Positions 10,604 to 21,342 of a DNA stretch of 37,033 bases are shown here, piece after piece; positions within the stretch are counted from its first letter, which is position 1; each line of letters opens with the position of its first letter. The stretch covers positions 1 through 37,033 of the forward strand of contig NAVB01000423.1 in NCBI GenBank assembly GCA_002179805.1, given 5' to 3'. The notes beneath the pieces are model-generated. The model ran no database searches and was not told the DNA's origin. It was given only the letters and a program-made list of their open reading frames with translations. Both the position numbers and the translations under genes were made by a program. Source of the stretch: Acanthamoeba lenticulata (Eukaryota > Discosea > Longamoebia > Acanthamoebidae).

Positions 10604-11480
10604 CTAAGGCGCCACGGGCGAAGGAAGAGCGAGGCAGGGATGATGTTCGCGCTCGTCCGAAACCGCCGCAGCCGCCGGCTCCTCTTCCATCGGGTCTGCG
10701 GCGGAAGGAGGCTCCTCTTCGGTTGGGGACCGCGCGGGCTCCTCCTGCCGTTCGGGCTCTTCCTTCACCTTGTCCAGCGCCGCCACTTCTTCGGGCGCCG
10801 GCCGCGTAGGGAGCCCGTCATCGGGGGCCGGGGCGGAGGAAGAGGCCGTTGTGTTGTCCTCAACGGCCGGGTCCGGAGTGGTCTGGTGGGCGCTGCGGGC
10901 AAGGGCGAGCAAGGCGCGCTGCTGGGCGCTCACGTTCTTCTGCCCGCTCACGAGCGTCCTAAGGTGGCCCTCGATGGCGCACAGCAGCGCCCACAAGTCT
11001 GTCGGTTCGCCGGTAGGCAACTTGGCGCCGGTCATCGACGATGATGTCGACACACCAGGCGAACCGGGCTGCGGCTGAGCATGCTCTCCGTCGTTGGCGC
11101 TGTTGTCGGCCTCGCTCACCTTGAGACGTTTGGGAGCGGCGTCCTTGCCATCGTCAGCCTCCTGCGTGGCAGACTCGGCCGCTTCGCTCTCGCTACTGTC
11201 GTGCTCCCGCTTCCGCTTGGCGGTTGTGGTGGTGGCCCTGGCGACCTGGCGTAGCTGCTTGGCCTCTTCGTCGAGGGTCAGAAGCTTCTCCTTGAGGAGG
11301 CAATTCTCCAGCTGCAGATTGACGCTCTCCTCTTCCCACTCGCGCTTCTCGTTGCGCAACTTCTTCTCGACGGCTGCCGTCCGACGCTCTTCCTCGCTAA
11401 GCTTGCGCTTCAGGATGCCGAGCTGCTCCCGGTCCCGCCCTCCTTTCGCCTTTTCCCACTCGAGCGCCTTCTTCGTGTCG

Positions 11481-11513
<33 letters not shown>

Positions 11514-13460
11514 CTGCTGTCCTCTTCTGTCGTCCTCACGCCGCTGCCGCCGCCCCTGGCTGGCGGCGGCGTGGTCTGGGCCGTGGAGGCCGCTGGCGTG
11601 GTGGACAGGGGCGGGCTCAGCAGAGCGTCCTTCCGCGGCGACGCGATCTCGGCCTCTTCGGCCTCTCCATCGACCGAGGCATCTGCTTCACGAGTGCGCC
11701 CGTCACTTCATGTGCATGCTGGGCAGAGACGGGGGAGGATGTCAGCCGTACCGAGACTGCACTCCATCGAATCGCTGGCGTGCGACGACTTCCGGGGCGT
11801 AGTCATGCCCTCGGTACCCCACACGAAGCCCATACCGTCCAGCCTGCCCGTCGATCGATCCCTTGATTAACGGTGGTGCCCCCCAAAAGAGAGAGAGAGA
11901 GAGAGAGACGGGAGAGGGAACCTGTTGATCTTCTCCCCCTCTAGGGTGCCCTTGCGCCTTGAGGCCCGCTGCCGCTCGGCCCAATAGGCCAGACCCTTGT
12001 TCTTGCCAAAGTAGCGCCGCTTGACGTCGCAGTGGCCGTGCTTGTCCTTGAACTGCTGTAGGAGCGCGCACCAGTCGTCAAAGGACTTGGCCTCTTCGAG
12101 CTTGAGCCGGCCGCGACGAGCCACCGGTTCGTCCCTGTGGTGATGGTGGTGCAACCGCTCTCGCTGCGGTTGCTGCTGAGAGTCTTCGCCGCCCCGCTCG
12201 CCCTCGGCGCCCTCCTTCTGCTGCGACACACCAGCGCCCGAGTCGCCGTCGAGACCGCCGCCCTCGCCGCTAGGAAGGACCGACCCGCCGCCGTCGCTGG
12301 CTTCGGACTTTATCCGGTTGCTGCTGGCGTACATGGCCTCGTAGTCCCGCAGCTCCTCGCTGCCGCTCCCCGTGGTGCCGGCCTCCCACACGAAGCCGAT
12401 GTCGTCCAGGCGCTTCTTCTTGTCCATTTCGAGCGTACCCTTCCGCCACGCCATGCGCTGCCTTTCCACCCAGTAGGCAAGCCCCTTCGTCTCGCCGGGG
12501 TGCGTGCGCTTGACCTGGCGACCATCAAGCGCGAGTCTGAGCCAAGAGCGAGAGGGAAGCAAACACCGCAACCGGTTCGTGAAATTGGAAGGGGGCACAC
12601 GTACATGGCAATGGCCATAGGTCTGCTTGAACTCGAGTAGCTGCTGGCAGCGGTCATCGAAAGAAAGATTGCGTCGATTGAATCGATTGTACTTGCGCTT
12701 GTTCGAGTTCGACTTCTCTGCCTTGCTGGCGGAAGTGCCGTTGGGCCGACCTTCCGCGTGCTGGGGCGAAGGTGGACTTGTCTCGCCCTCGGGAACGTTG
12801 GTACTGCGAGGCCCACCGTTGACGTAGAAGTGAGTTTCCTTGTCGTAGTGCTCGCGCTTCGTGCGTCCGCCGATGCTCTCCCTCGTGCTGCGGCGGCGGC
12901 CGCGTTCCCCATCGCTATCTTCCTCATAATCGCTTGCATCTTCGCTTTCTTCTTCCTCATCCTCTTCTCCTTCGCTCTCACTGATTTCGAAGTCTGAGTC
13001 GCTTTCTTCATCTCGGTTGTGGCGGCCCTTGGCCTCAGCCTTGCGCCGTTCCGCCCGCTTGCGTTTTTCCTCTTTGGTGATGGCGGCAATCGAACGCAGA
13101 GGCCTTAATTCTTCGTCAACCCTGCAAACAAAAGAATCATGGTTGAGATTGGTGGCATGATGTGATTGAGGAAGTAGTAATTGCGTACTCGGGATTATGC
13201 GGCACACTTGAAGCCACGACAGAGAACGGAACTATGGCAGCATCGAGAGGTATTACAACTTCTTGTCCGAGGCTCCCAGGGAGGGGTGCGCTGGAGACAG
13301 TGGTGATCCCGCCACCATCCTCTTCTTTTTCCTTCTCTCTTTGTCTATCTTCAATCTTGTTAGCGCTGGTCTGCTGCTCGAAGCTGCGCAAGTCCTTCAA
13401 CTGCACAAGGCTCTGAATGGTCTCGTCTTCATCGAGATCATCGCGTTGCATTTTCTGCAT
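10604..13460 (-). CDS. Protein with two helicase-associated (HA) domains and a coiled coil
   Basis: Five exons read leftward: 13460-13189, 13121-12605, 12514-11922, 11843-11752, 11682-10604; total 2553 nt, 850 residues. The N-terminal third is acidic and Lys/Arg-rich. Two helicase-associated repeats follow: residues ~235-305 (SFDDRCQQLLEFKQTYGHCH, then KGLAYWVERQR, then LDDIGFVW) and ~405-475 (SFDDWCALLQQFKDKHGHCD, KGLAYWAERQR, LDGMGFVW). HA domains are thought to bind nucleic acid, but no helicase core is present. The C-terminal exon holds a Gln run, a charged coiled coil (residues ~540-620), basic motifs that look like NLSs (AKRKREHD, APKRLK) and an acidic Pro/Glu tail. A nuclear, DNA-associated role is an inference. 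The start is tentative: ATG at 13460 or 13451, after a possible 5' UTR intron. The last intron (11751-11683) is the least certain. Confidence 0.75.
11844..11921 (-). repeat. Intronic (GA/CT)n microsatellite
   Basis: The intron between the second HA domain exon and the next exon contains a run of about ten AG units at 11888-11908 on the plus strand (CT on the coding strand, acting as a long polypyrimidine tract). The run is imperfectly flanked by C tracts. It is likely length-variable between strains. Confidence 0.9.
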
Positions 13461-13804
13461 GGAAGATCCGTCAATGATTGCAAGGCGAGTCGCGATCGCG
13501 AAGCGGAACAGATCGTCTTCGCCTTCTCTCACGTGAACTCAGGCCTTCTTTCTTCTCCGCTTCGCGACTTACATCCTTCCATAAACCGCTCTACACACGC
13601 AGGCATCTTCCTCTTTTGGCAACAGGCACGTCGATCTTTTGTTTGCGCCACTCTCTTCCAAAACACTTTGGCGGACTGTTTCGACCGCGTTTCAGAAAAG
13701 GCCATGCTGACCAAAGGAGACTTTGATGGTCGCCGCGCTGCCATTGGCTGCACCAACACGAAAACAGCAACATAAGTTCTCTCCTCCGTTTGCTTCCGGA
13801 CGTC
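13461..13804. promoter_or_regulatory. Intergenic region between divergent genes
   Basis: This is 344 bases between the HA-domain gene (leftward) and the ERGIC-53-like gene (rightward). I find no convincing conserved coding sequence. A GTAAGT donor on the minus strand at about 13570 paired with the CAG at about 13455 suggests that the leftward gene has a 5' UTR intron here, in which case the ATG at 13451 would be its start. Confidence 0.4.
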
Positions 13805-15685
13805 ATGTACAGTGGTCTGCGCCTTACGTTGTTGGTGCTTCTTGGCTTGGCCGTTTATGCCTCAGGGCAGACCCAGGATGTGCACTCCCTGAAGGGGCCC
13901 TTCACGCTTCCCTTCTGGAGCATGCAAGGAGGTACCCGACACCAGATTATCACACTCAAATAAATCACTCCGGAGGCCAGTCATGAGTTTAAGGGGCTAA
14001 GCCTCGTCTGCAGACGCGCAAGTGACAGAGAACTTCGTCCGGCTCGCGGAGGACCGCCAGAACAAGCGCGGCTCTTTGTGGAACGTTGTGGTACGGTGGT
14101 GCTCTCCCCCCTTGCCTCCGGAGCGAACCTCGAACTCATCTGTGTGCAGCCCAACATGTTCCCCAACTGGGAGGTCACCTTGTCGTTCCGTATTCACGGC
14201 GTACGCCCCCCGCTCTCCCACAATATCGCCTTAATGTTGTTATTCACTGTTGTGTGCAGGTGAGCGCCCACGGTGCGGACGGTCTGGCCTTCTGGTACAC
14301 GGAGAAAATCGACCAGGCCGGCCCCCTGTTTGGCAACGACGAGTTCTTCAAGGGCATCGGCATTGTCATCGACACGTAGCTCTTGCCCCCCCCCCTCCCC
14401 TTAACACAGAACATGTTTTTCGTTTTTGGGCTTGTGGGCTTGACGATGTGTGCGATGTGCCTCGCCTGTGCTCAGGTACGACAACGATGGGACGGGCGTG
14501 CACCCGTGGGTCATGCTGCTCCAAAACGACGGAACCAAGAAGTTTGATGAAGAGCACGAGCACGGCGTCCACAAGAGCGCTAGCGAGGAGCTGGAGCTGG
14601 GCGGATGCACTTTCCGCGTCCGAAACTTGGACAAGCCCTCCTCCCTCCGGATCACCTACTTCAACAAGCGCCTCACGGTGAGTCCAACCGTCCTCCTCGT
14701 CTTCCTCCTCCTCGTCTTCCCTTTTCTCCTTCCCTCAGGTCGCCCGCGCACTCACCCTTACCTCGCTCTTCTCCTGACGCGAACAGGTAGAGACAGCGTT
14801 TGAGGGCGGCGCCTTCCAGCGGTGCATTGACGTCAACAAGATCGAGCTTCCCACCGGCCACTACTTTGGCTTCAGCGCCGCCACCGGTGCGAGCCCCTCA
14901 CCAGTCACGGGAGCAAGTTGTAGAGAGGTCGGGGATTGTATCTAATACGCGCGGTCTCGCCGCAGGTCAACTTGCCGACAACCACGACCTTCACCGATTC
15001 GTTGTGCGCGGCCTCGACCCGCAGGGAAACCCCCAGGACATGCCCGTCGTGCGTCTTCCGCCTCTGTGTTGGCACAGCTGCCAATCATGCGTTCGGCTTA
15101 CCGGTCGTTCCGTCTCTTCCCCCCCCCCCCAAAAGTGCGGAGAGGGGAGCAACTTGGGCCGCGCGCTGAGCCAGGTGCAGCACGAAATCGCTGAGTCGAA
15201 GAAGGAGATGCAAAAGATGTTCAACAACCTGCCCCAGTCGAGTGAGAACGCCAAAGCGTTCGTCTCTCTAACCCTCTATCCCGCCGCGCCTCAAAAGCCA
15301 ATCGCCCCGCGTCTCACCGCGGCCTCCCTCTCTCCAGTGTCGACATCGAGCTCGTGACCAACCTGGATGACCTCCGAAGGAGCGTCGAGGTACGCGAGTG
15401 TGTTGTGCCAAGCAGGCGGGCTTTGCTTGCTCGAGAGAGAGAGAGAGAGAAACTCAACTCACCCGCGCCTCCACGCAGAGGAGCAACGAGGCGCTTACCA
15501 GCAGGCTCAACCAGATCGAGCGCGCCGTGGCGTCGGCGAGCGCCCAGCAGGCGGTGGCCTCTGCGGGCGCAGGCGAGTCCTCAATGCTTACGACGCTCAC
15601 CAACCTCACCCTCCTGGTCAGCTGCGTCGCCGTGCTCTTCTTCCAGTTCAAGGCGCACCTTCACCGCAAGCGCAAGTTCTTCTGA
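13805..15685 (+). CDS. L-type lectin cargo receptor, ERGIC-53-like
   Basis: Ten exons: 13805-13931, 14014-14090, 14150-14200, 14260-14375, 14476-14677, 14787-14886, 14966-15048, 15136-15257, 15338-15389, 15479-15685; 378 residues. A signal peptide (LRLTLLVLLGLAVYASG) is followed by the L-type lectin fold with hallmark stretches ADGLAFWYTE, GIGIVIDTYDNDG and ADNHD, which in the family hold the mannose- and calcium-binding residues. A charged stalk, one membrane helix near the end and the tail KRKFF complete it. ERGIC-53 cycles between ER and cis-Golgi carrying high-mannose glycoproteins; its C-terminal KKFF gives COPI and COPII sorting, and KRKFF should act alike. The stalk is much shorter than in vertebrate LMAN1 (about 510 aa). 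Exon 8 could instead start at 15175, removing 13 residues without changing frame. Confidence 0.88.
15433..15450 (+). repeat. (GA)9 microsatellite in an intron
   Basis: A GA dinucleotide run lies inside the last intron (15390-15478) of the ERGIC-53-like gene. Confidence 0.9.
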
Positions 15686-16043
15686 AGTGGCGCCGACCAG
15701 CATGTTGTTGTTGTACACGACCCACGAAAATACATCATTCCCCAATTCATTCGTGCGTTTTGCTTGGCGCCGCACACCTCGAGCTGAATGAATATGACGT
15801 GAAGAGGGCCCTTTGCGACGAGTTACCACGCCCCCGTGTGGAGCTACTGCGCGCAACCGGGGCCACACAACGCAAAGCCCCCAACAACCACTGGCCGCTA
15901 ACTGCCGCTCTCGCCACATAATATCCGCCCTTCCTTGGCTCTGCTCAACAGATCAGTTATCCTCCATTTCACCTGAGGCCTGGTTGTGTTGTCATCTCTC
16001 CCAAATCGCACATTTTTCTGCGGCTGCAGCCGCTACACAGAGA
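15686..16043. other. Intergenic spacer, no gene seen
   Basis: This is 358 bases between two genes in tandem. Open frames here are short and uncharacteristic. It should hold the 3' end of the lectin gene and the promoter and leader of the ankyrin gene. Confidence 0.5.
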
Positions 16044-18055
16044 ATGCGCAAGCTGAAAGATTTGGCTCTTCATCTGCCGTTGGCCGGTCTGGACCGGTCC
16101 TCTTCATCCTCTCCTGCCAGCTCGCCTCGCCATCCTCGACCTCACTCGCCCCTTGCCTCCACCCTTTCTCAACTCGCCTCTTCCTCTTCCTCCACATCTG
16201 TGCCAGAAGAAACGTCTTCTTCACCTTCGGCCGTTCCTCCACCAGCCGTCATCCAAGATCGAAAGCGTGGCTTCACCCCGTTGCAACAAGCATGCAAGCA
16301 AGGCGACCTGGCCCTCATACACAGCCTCCTTCTCTCGGCCATATCGCCTGACGCCGCATCGGACGACGTGGGCGAACCGGCCAGCGGCGAGTTTGCCGGT
16401 TGGCTGCCAGTTCATCTGCTCCTCTCCTCCCGTGCCCTCTCCCCGCTCGCCGCTCACCCACCGGACCACCCTCTTCTTCCCCTCTTGTCCGCCCTCCTTC
16501 ATTCTCCCACGAAAGGTTGAACCCCCCCCCCGCCCATCTTCGCTTTCATCTTTTGCCCTCGTCATTTCGGGCAACTAAATTAGCAAAGAATGATCGGAAT
16601 ACTGACGTGGCGTGTGCTGGCAACCGGGTACAGGCTCGTTGGTGAATGTCAAGAATGGGCAGGGCATGACGCCGCTGCACATGGCCATCAGCCGCGGCTG
16701 CGCGCCCTTCATCGTGCGCCACCTCCTCGCCCTCGGGGCCGACCCCACCATCACGGTCAAGTACGTGCCCCACCTCTTCTTCTTCTTCTTCTTCAAGAGA
16801 AAAATGTACATCAATTGGACTGGCGAGGCTCACCAGCCCTGCTTTGGGTGGCTGCAGGGGAAAGACGTGCGTGCAGCTCGCACAGAACGAGGAGACGGTG
16901 AAGCTGCTGCTCGAGAGCCGCGCTCCGTCCACGAGCGGGCCGCTCCTCACCAAGGCCTCCTCGCGGCTCAACATCCGCCGCTCCTCGGACTTGCCCACGA
17001 CCGTCGGCCTGTCCGCGGCCGCTTCCGCCAGCAACACTACAACAACCACCTCTTCGTCATCTTCATCATCATCTCCTTCTTCTTCTTCTTCCAGCGACTC
17101 TTCTCTCTTGCCTTCTTCTTCTTCATTGCCCTCATGTTCATCCTCCTCGGCGGCTTCCTCGACCTCCAACGCGCCGTCATCGCCCAAGGAGAAGCGGCGC
17201 GGGTGGGACGACGCCGACGAGGAGGCGGCGCCCACGCCGTCGCTGTCGCTCGGACCGGCGGCGTCGTCGTCCTCATCTTCATCATTATCGTCGTCCCCGC
17301 CGTCGTCCCCGCGCGAGGGCGGCTCCGGCCTCCGCAAGCAGAGCTCGACCATCAAGAAGAAAAAGAAGAAGCACTCGACCCTCACCAAGCACCGCAGCCG
17401 GCCGTCCTCGCCGGCCACTGTGCTGGGCGATGACGAAAAGGCCCAGCAGTACCAGCAACAGAGCCTGCAGCAGCATCAGCAGCATCAGCAGCAGCAGGCG
17501 GCCGCCGCGGCCGCCGTCGCCCAGGCCCAGCAGCGGTGGGTCGAGCAGCAGCGGGAGTGGGCCCGCGTCAGCCGCGAGCGGGCCCAACGGGCCGACGAGG
17601 AGCGGACGATCTACCTGCTCCTCTGCCTCCTGAGCGCCCTCGCGGCGGTGGTGGGCGGCCACCTGTGCGGGTACTACATGGGCTACTACTCGGCGCGCGT
17701 CGAGACCACGGACCACCACTACGCCCTCTTCAACCACCAGCGAGGCCTCGCTGACAATGCCTCGACGGCACAGCCGCCGTCGCCGTCGTCTTCGTTCTTT
17801 TCGGCCCTCTTTTCCTGGTCTTCGGCGCCCGCGCCGCCCGAGGCGGCAGTGGACCTCGAGGCCATGATGGAGGCAGCGCGGGCGCACACGCTCCTGTGCG
17901 TGTCGTCGTCGCTGGGGGGAGGGCTCGTGGTCTTTGCCGGGCTACTGTGCCTCTACCACTTTGCCCTCAAGATGCTTCGCCTGTCTTCTTCACCGCCCCC
18001 GTTTGTCCCCTCCTTCGCCGCAGTTGGCCCGGCTCTTCAGCAACAACAGTCGTAA
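16044..18055 (+). CDS. Ankyrin-repeat protein with two C-terminal membrane helices
   Basis: Three exons, 16044-16515, 16634-16760 and 16858-18055, sum to 1797 nt and give 598 residues. After a Ser/Pro-rich N-terminus come ankyrin-like units: GFTPLQQACKQGDLALIHSL, GQGMTPLHMAISRGCAPFIV and KTCVQLAQNEETVKLLLES. A very long Ser-rich region (about 17040-17180) and a basic patch IKKKKKKH (about 17350) follow. A Gln/Ala-rich heptad-like segment (17440-17600) precedes two probable membrane helices (about 17610-17690 and 17885-17970), separated by a Ser/Pro loop. The N-terminal ankyrin part should face the cytosol. I recognise no enzyme domain and cannot name an orthologue. The layout suggests a membrane adaptor or tether (inference). 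Confidence 0.78.
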
Positions 18056-18104
18056 CATAATTTATTTTATTCTTGAGACGTCGTAAAAGCATCCAATCCA
18101 CCCC

Positions 18105-19207
18105 TCAGCTGTCGGGGTACCAGTCCAGATCGATGAAGGAGACGCCGCACACGCCGCTGTCCCGATCGTAGTACTGCTTGATCGCCGGCCGCGTCCACCC
18201 GCCTGCAAGTGTCACGCGTTGGTTTGCACCACCGCGACATGGTCAACATGGCGTCCGGACGCCTCTCCCGCCAGAGAGAGCCTGAAGAGAGGAGGAGAAG
18301 GAGGAGGACGCGGCACCAAAGGTGTAGGCCCAGGAGTCGGTGAAGGCAGGCGTGTTGTCGTAGTGGGCGTACCACAGCGGCAGCCCCGGGAACCCGCGCG
18401 TGGCAGCGCCCACGGTGACGCCCCTGCGAGAAGCACGCGCGAGGTATGAGGCGCGGCTCTCTGCCGTTGATTGGAGGGAAAGGGGACGTCCTCACCATTC
18501 GTAGTCGGACGAGTAGATGCCGACGTTGAGGCCCTGGCGCTGCGCCGCGGTGACGGCCTGCTGGATGAACGCAATGTTGGAGGCGTCGTCGTTCCAGCAG
18601 CCCGAGCACTGCTCGATATCAAACCACAGCTGGCCGAACCGCACGCCATTGCGCTTCACGTAGTCCACGATGGCGCTCACGGCATTCGCGGGTGGGTTGT
18701 TGCCACCACAGTTGGGGCACAGGAACGCGTACTGCACGTGCGCGGGTCAGCACGCGCTGGTCAAAGCAGGGGGAGGAAGATGGCAGCGCACGATGTCGAC
18801 ATGGGCAAAGCCCGCAGCCCACGCGTTGTTCACACAGGAGGCCACTGCTCGAGCGGTCGTCAATAAGCTTGCCGGTTTGTGGAGCGAAAGGGAAAGGCGT
18901 ACGTTGTTGGTTGAGCTGAAAGCCACCGTTCCAAGCCTCGATAATGGCAAAGGAAAAGCCCTCCTGCTTCTTCAAGCAGCGCCACTGAGCGGGCGTGATG
19001 GACGCTGCAAGAGAGATATCTTGACGTTAGTTTACTCCCCCCCCCTCCTCCTTCCCTCTTCGCTTTTCGTTCTCTTCTTGTGGCGAAGAGCGAACCGCAG
19101 TTTTGAAGCGAAACGTCGAGCCCTTTGGCAGCTTCCACTGAAGAAGGAGAGAGCGCGAGCAGCACTGCCCAAATAGCAACCAGCAGCACGAAGAGAGAGC
19201 GCGACAT
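18105..19207 (-). CDS. Secreted GH25 family lysozyme-like protein
   Basis: Six exons read leftward: 19207-19096, 19004-18903, 18844-18792, 18731-18496, 18423-18317, 18202-18105; total 708 nt, 235 residues. A clear signal peptide (SLFVLLVAIWAVLLALSPSS) precedes KGLDVS, the start of the glycoside hydrolase 25 barrel. Later strands match the family: AGFAHVDIYAFLCP, GQLWFDIEQ (the Asp-x-Glu pair expected at the active site), GLNVGIYSSDYEW, LPLWYAHYD and, at the end, KQYYDRDSGVCGVSFIDLDW. GH25 enzymes cleave the muramic acid-GlcNAc bond of peptidoglycan, so in a bacteria-eating amoeba it would act in the phagosome or outside the cell (inference). Six cysteines or more suggest disulfides. It carries five introns, so it is not a recent bacterial acquisition. 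Confidence 0.9.
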
Positions 19208-19322
19208 CCGGTCTATCCTCCTGGTCTCAGAACGCAAGAAGCAACAGGGGTATCACACCTCTCGGTCATTCCCGGCAAGTCGACACTTTTGCGGGTTGGC
19301 TAAGAGAGAAGGTGGAAAAAGT

Positions 19323-20654
19323 TCATTGTCGTCGTCGTCGCAGGACCCACAACTCGAGTTGTTCAACACGCTCATAGTCAAAGCGCTGGGGCACATCGTC
19401 CAGAGCCACGCGGCGCCCCTCAAGCCGAGGTCCGCTCGTCGCCCGGGACAACAATCCCGCATCGTCGAGGTCAACAAAGAAGGAGCGGAAGTGATCGTAG
19501 GCTCTGCTGGTGGGCGCAAGATCCTCCAGGGTGAAGTTGATTCGCTTCTCGATGGACAGCACCAGCACACGATCCGCCCGGTCCAGCATGTCCCTGCAGC
19601 GCCAGCCGGGCAGTCATCAGAGGGGGGGGGGGAAGCCGAAAACAAAACAAAAGAGAAACGGAAGGGATCAAGTACTCGAGCAGGCGGAAGAGGGCCGTGG
19701 TGAGGTGGTCCTCGTAGACCACTGGTTACCAACCATGAGCGCTGAAGAATCACAAGTCCAGTGAGAGGGGGGAGGGGAGAGGACGCACCGTCTGCGGCCA
19801 GGAGCACAGAGACGCGCTGCAAGTCCCCGACATCGTCGGGGCTCCAGGCGAAGGGGCCTCCATTGGCGTCAAAGTCTTGCTCGCGGGAGGCACCGCTGCC
19901 GAGAAAGGACGGCGGGTGGAGCCAGTCCAGTTTGCGCACGCGGACCGCGTCAGCGCCGTGCTCGAAGAGGTGCCGGTTGAGCTGTCCGTTCTTGTCGCAG
20001 TTGGCCAACACGTCCTCATCGTAATCTGCGTTCCGGGCAAGACGCCCTCTGAGCGGTGATGGCCGACGCAAAGCGAGGCGGGGCGAGGCGGGGAGAGGCG
20101 GACTGCCGTGCGCACGCACCGGTGAGCCACACACGCGCGGCGTGTCGGGCCATCAGGAGCCCGGCGAGGCCCGCGCCGGCGCCCAGTTCGAGGGCGTGCA
20201 CGCCATGCCATCGGCCCGCCTCTTGTTCACGGACGATGTAGTCGGCCAGCACCAAGCTGCCGCGCCACACCTGCTCGACCCGCCGTGGTGAAACCCAAGC
20301 ATTGGTTGGTGGTTGATGTCGTGTGTGTCATTGATGGCGCACCTGCAGACCAACTGAAGGCAGCGTGGAGCGCAGGGCGTGCAGCAGAGTGATTGCCCCG
20401 ATGACCTGCTTTCTCCGTGTGGTGATACCATGGCGTCGCGGCACTACAAGGTCGCCTTCCTCATCTACACCAGCGTGCTCGACGTCTTCTAAGTCTTGCG
20501 TGTCGCCCGATTCGTTTGAGTAGAGCGGAAATCGAGAGAGATAAAGCTCGTTGCCAGCAGACGTGTCCTCCGTAGAAAGTGCAGGGATGTCATGGACCAT
20601 GTGCACCTCGGATACAAGCCACTCCACGTCGTCGTCCACCTCTGCTTCCTGCAT
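19323..20654 (-). CDS. METTL22: Protein-lysine methyltransferase METTL22
   Basis: Five exons read leftward: 20654-20343, 20270-20120, 20025-19789, 19721-19676, 19593-19323; total 1017 nt, 338 residues. The second exon begins VWRGSLVLADYIV and contains motif I, ALELGAGAGLAG, of the class I SAM-binding fold; the third has the acidic DYDEDVLANC; the last has VLSIEKRINFTLEDL, AYDHFRSFF and YERVEQLELW. This series of motifs is specific to METTL22 within the METTL21-like lysine methyltransferases. In humans it methylates Kin17, a nuclear DNA/RNA-binding protein. The acidic N-terminal exon is poorly conserved, as is usual. Only 94 bases separate its start from the divergent OHCU decarboxylase gene. 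Confidence 0.9.
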
Positions 20655-20748
20655 AGGCTCCAGCTGTATTTTCTTGACCTATTTCTTGCTTGCTCTTTGC
20701 ACACCCAGTTATGCCAAACACGCACAGCAGAGCCACCAAGATTGAAGG
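20655..20748. promoter_or_regulatory. Compact divergent promoter (METTL22 / OHCU decarboxylase)
   Basis: Only 94 bases lie between the two start codons, which point away from each other. The interval must hold both leaders and both core promoters, or share a bidirectional one. I see no confident TATA box. Confidence 0.6.
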
Positions 20749-21342
20749 ATGACGGCTGCAGCACCTCGCGTGTCCCTGGCCGAAGTGGAGCGGTTCAATG
20801 CCGAGGAGTTCCACCGCCTCTTCGACTCCCTCTTTGAGCACTCGCCGTGGGTGACCGAGGGGGCGTGGCAGCTGTGGACCGCCAGCAGCTCCACTAAGGT
20901 CCCCTTGCGGAGTGCTGTGCATTTGTGGAGCTTCTTTACCGTGTCTCTCTACGGCGCAAGCAGAGACGACCAGCTCAAATTGATTCGTGCTCACCCTTCG
21001 TTGGGCGATGCGGCACGCATCGCTACGAGCGAATCGCGCAACGAGCAGCGCGGAGCGGGTCTGCTTTCCAACCTCACCCCGGAGGAACATGCTGAACTGC
21101 TACGCCTCAACGGTGCCTACTCGAGCAAGCACGGTTTCCCCTTCATCTTGGCGGTCAAGGGACACGACAAGCACAGCATCATTGCCCATCTTGGCCGAAG
21201 GGCTGACAACACCACCGATAAAGAGTTCGACGAGGCGCTTGACCAGATTGCGCGCATCGGTTGGTTCCGTTTGCTGGACAAGGTTGACGACGGGCGGACG
21301 CAGCCCCCCACGACTCTGCCCCCAGCCAAGGCTGGCCTGTAA
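20749..21342 (+). CDS. 2-oxo-4-hydroxy-4-carboxy-5-ureidoimidazoline (OHCU) decarboxylase
   Basis: Single exon, 197 residues. It carries the family signatures: IRAHPSLGDAARIA, with the catalytic His at residue 82; SESRNEQRGAGL; and LNGAYSSKHGFPFILAVKG near the C-terminal half. The enzyme converts OHCU, made from urate via 5-hydroxyisourate, to S-allantoin, the last step of the urate-to-allantoin route. It is usually peroxisomal in animals or fused to HIU hydrolase in plants. Here the C-terminus is AGL, not a clear PTS1, and no transthyretin-like HIU hydrolase domain is attached. It is the only intron-less gene in the window. Confidence 0.92.
   Translation: MTAAAPRVSLAEVERFNAEEFHRLFDSLFEHSPWVTEGAWQLWTASSSTKVPLRSAVHLWSFFTVSLYGASRDDQLKLIRAHPSLGDAARIATSESRNEQRGAGLLSNLTPEEHAELLRLNGAYSSKHGFPFILAVKGHDKHSIIAHLGRRADNTTDKEFDEALDQIARIGWFRLLDKVDDGRTQPPTTLPPAKAGL

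Noticed and set aside
11719..11751. A 33-nt intron in the HA-domain gene
   Set aside because: Using the CCCAG acceptor would keep an in-frame stop; the GAAGCAG acceptor 36 nt further gives a normal 69-nt intron and an open frame.
17040..17180. Long Ser-codon tract as a satellite or non-coding repeat
   Set aside because: It stays in frame with ankyrin repeats upstream and membrane helices downstream, and the codons vary, so it is coding low complexity.
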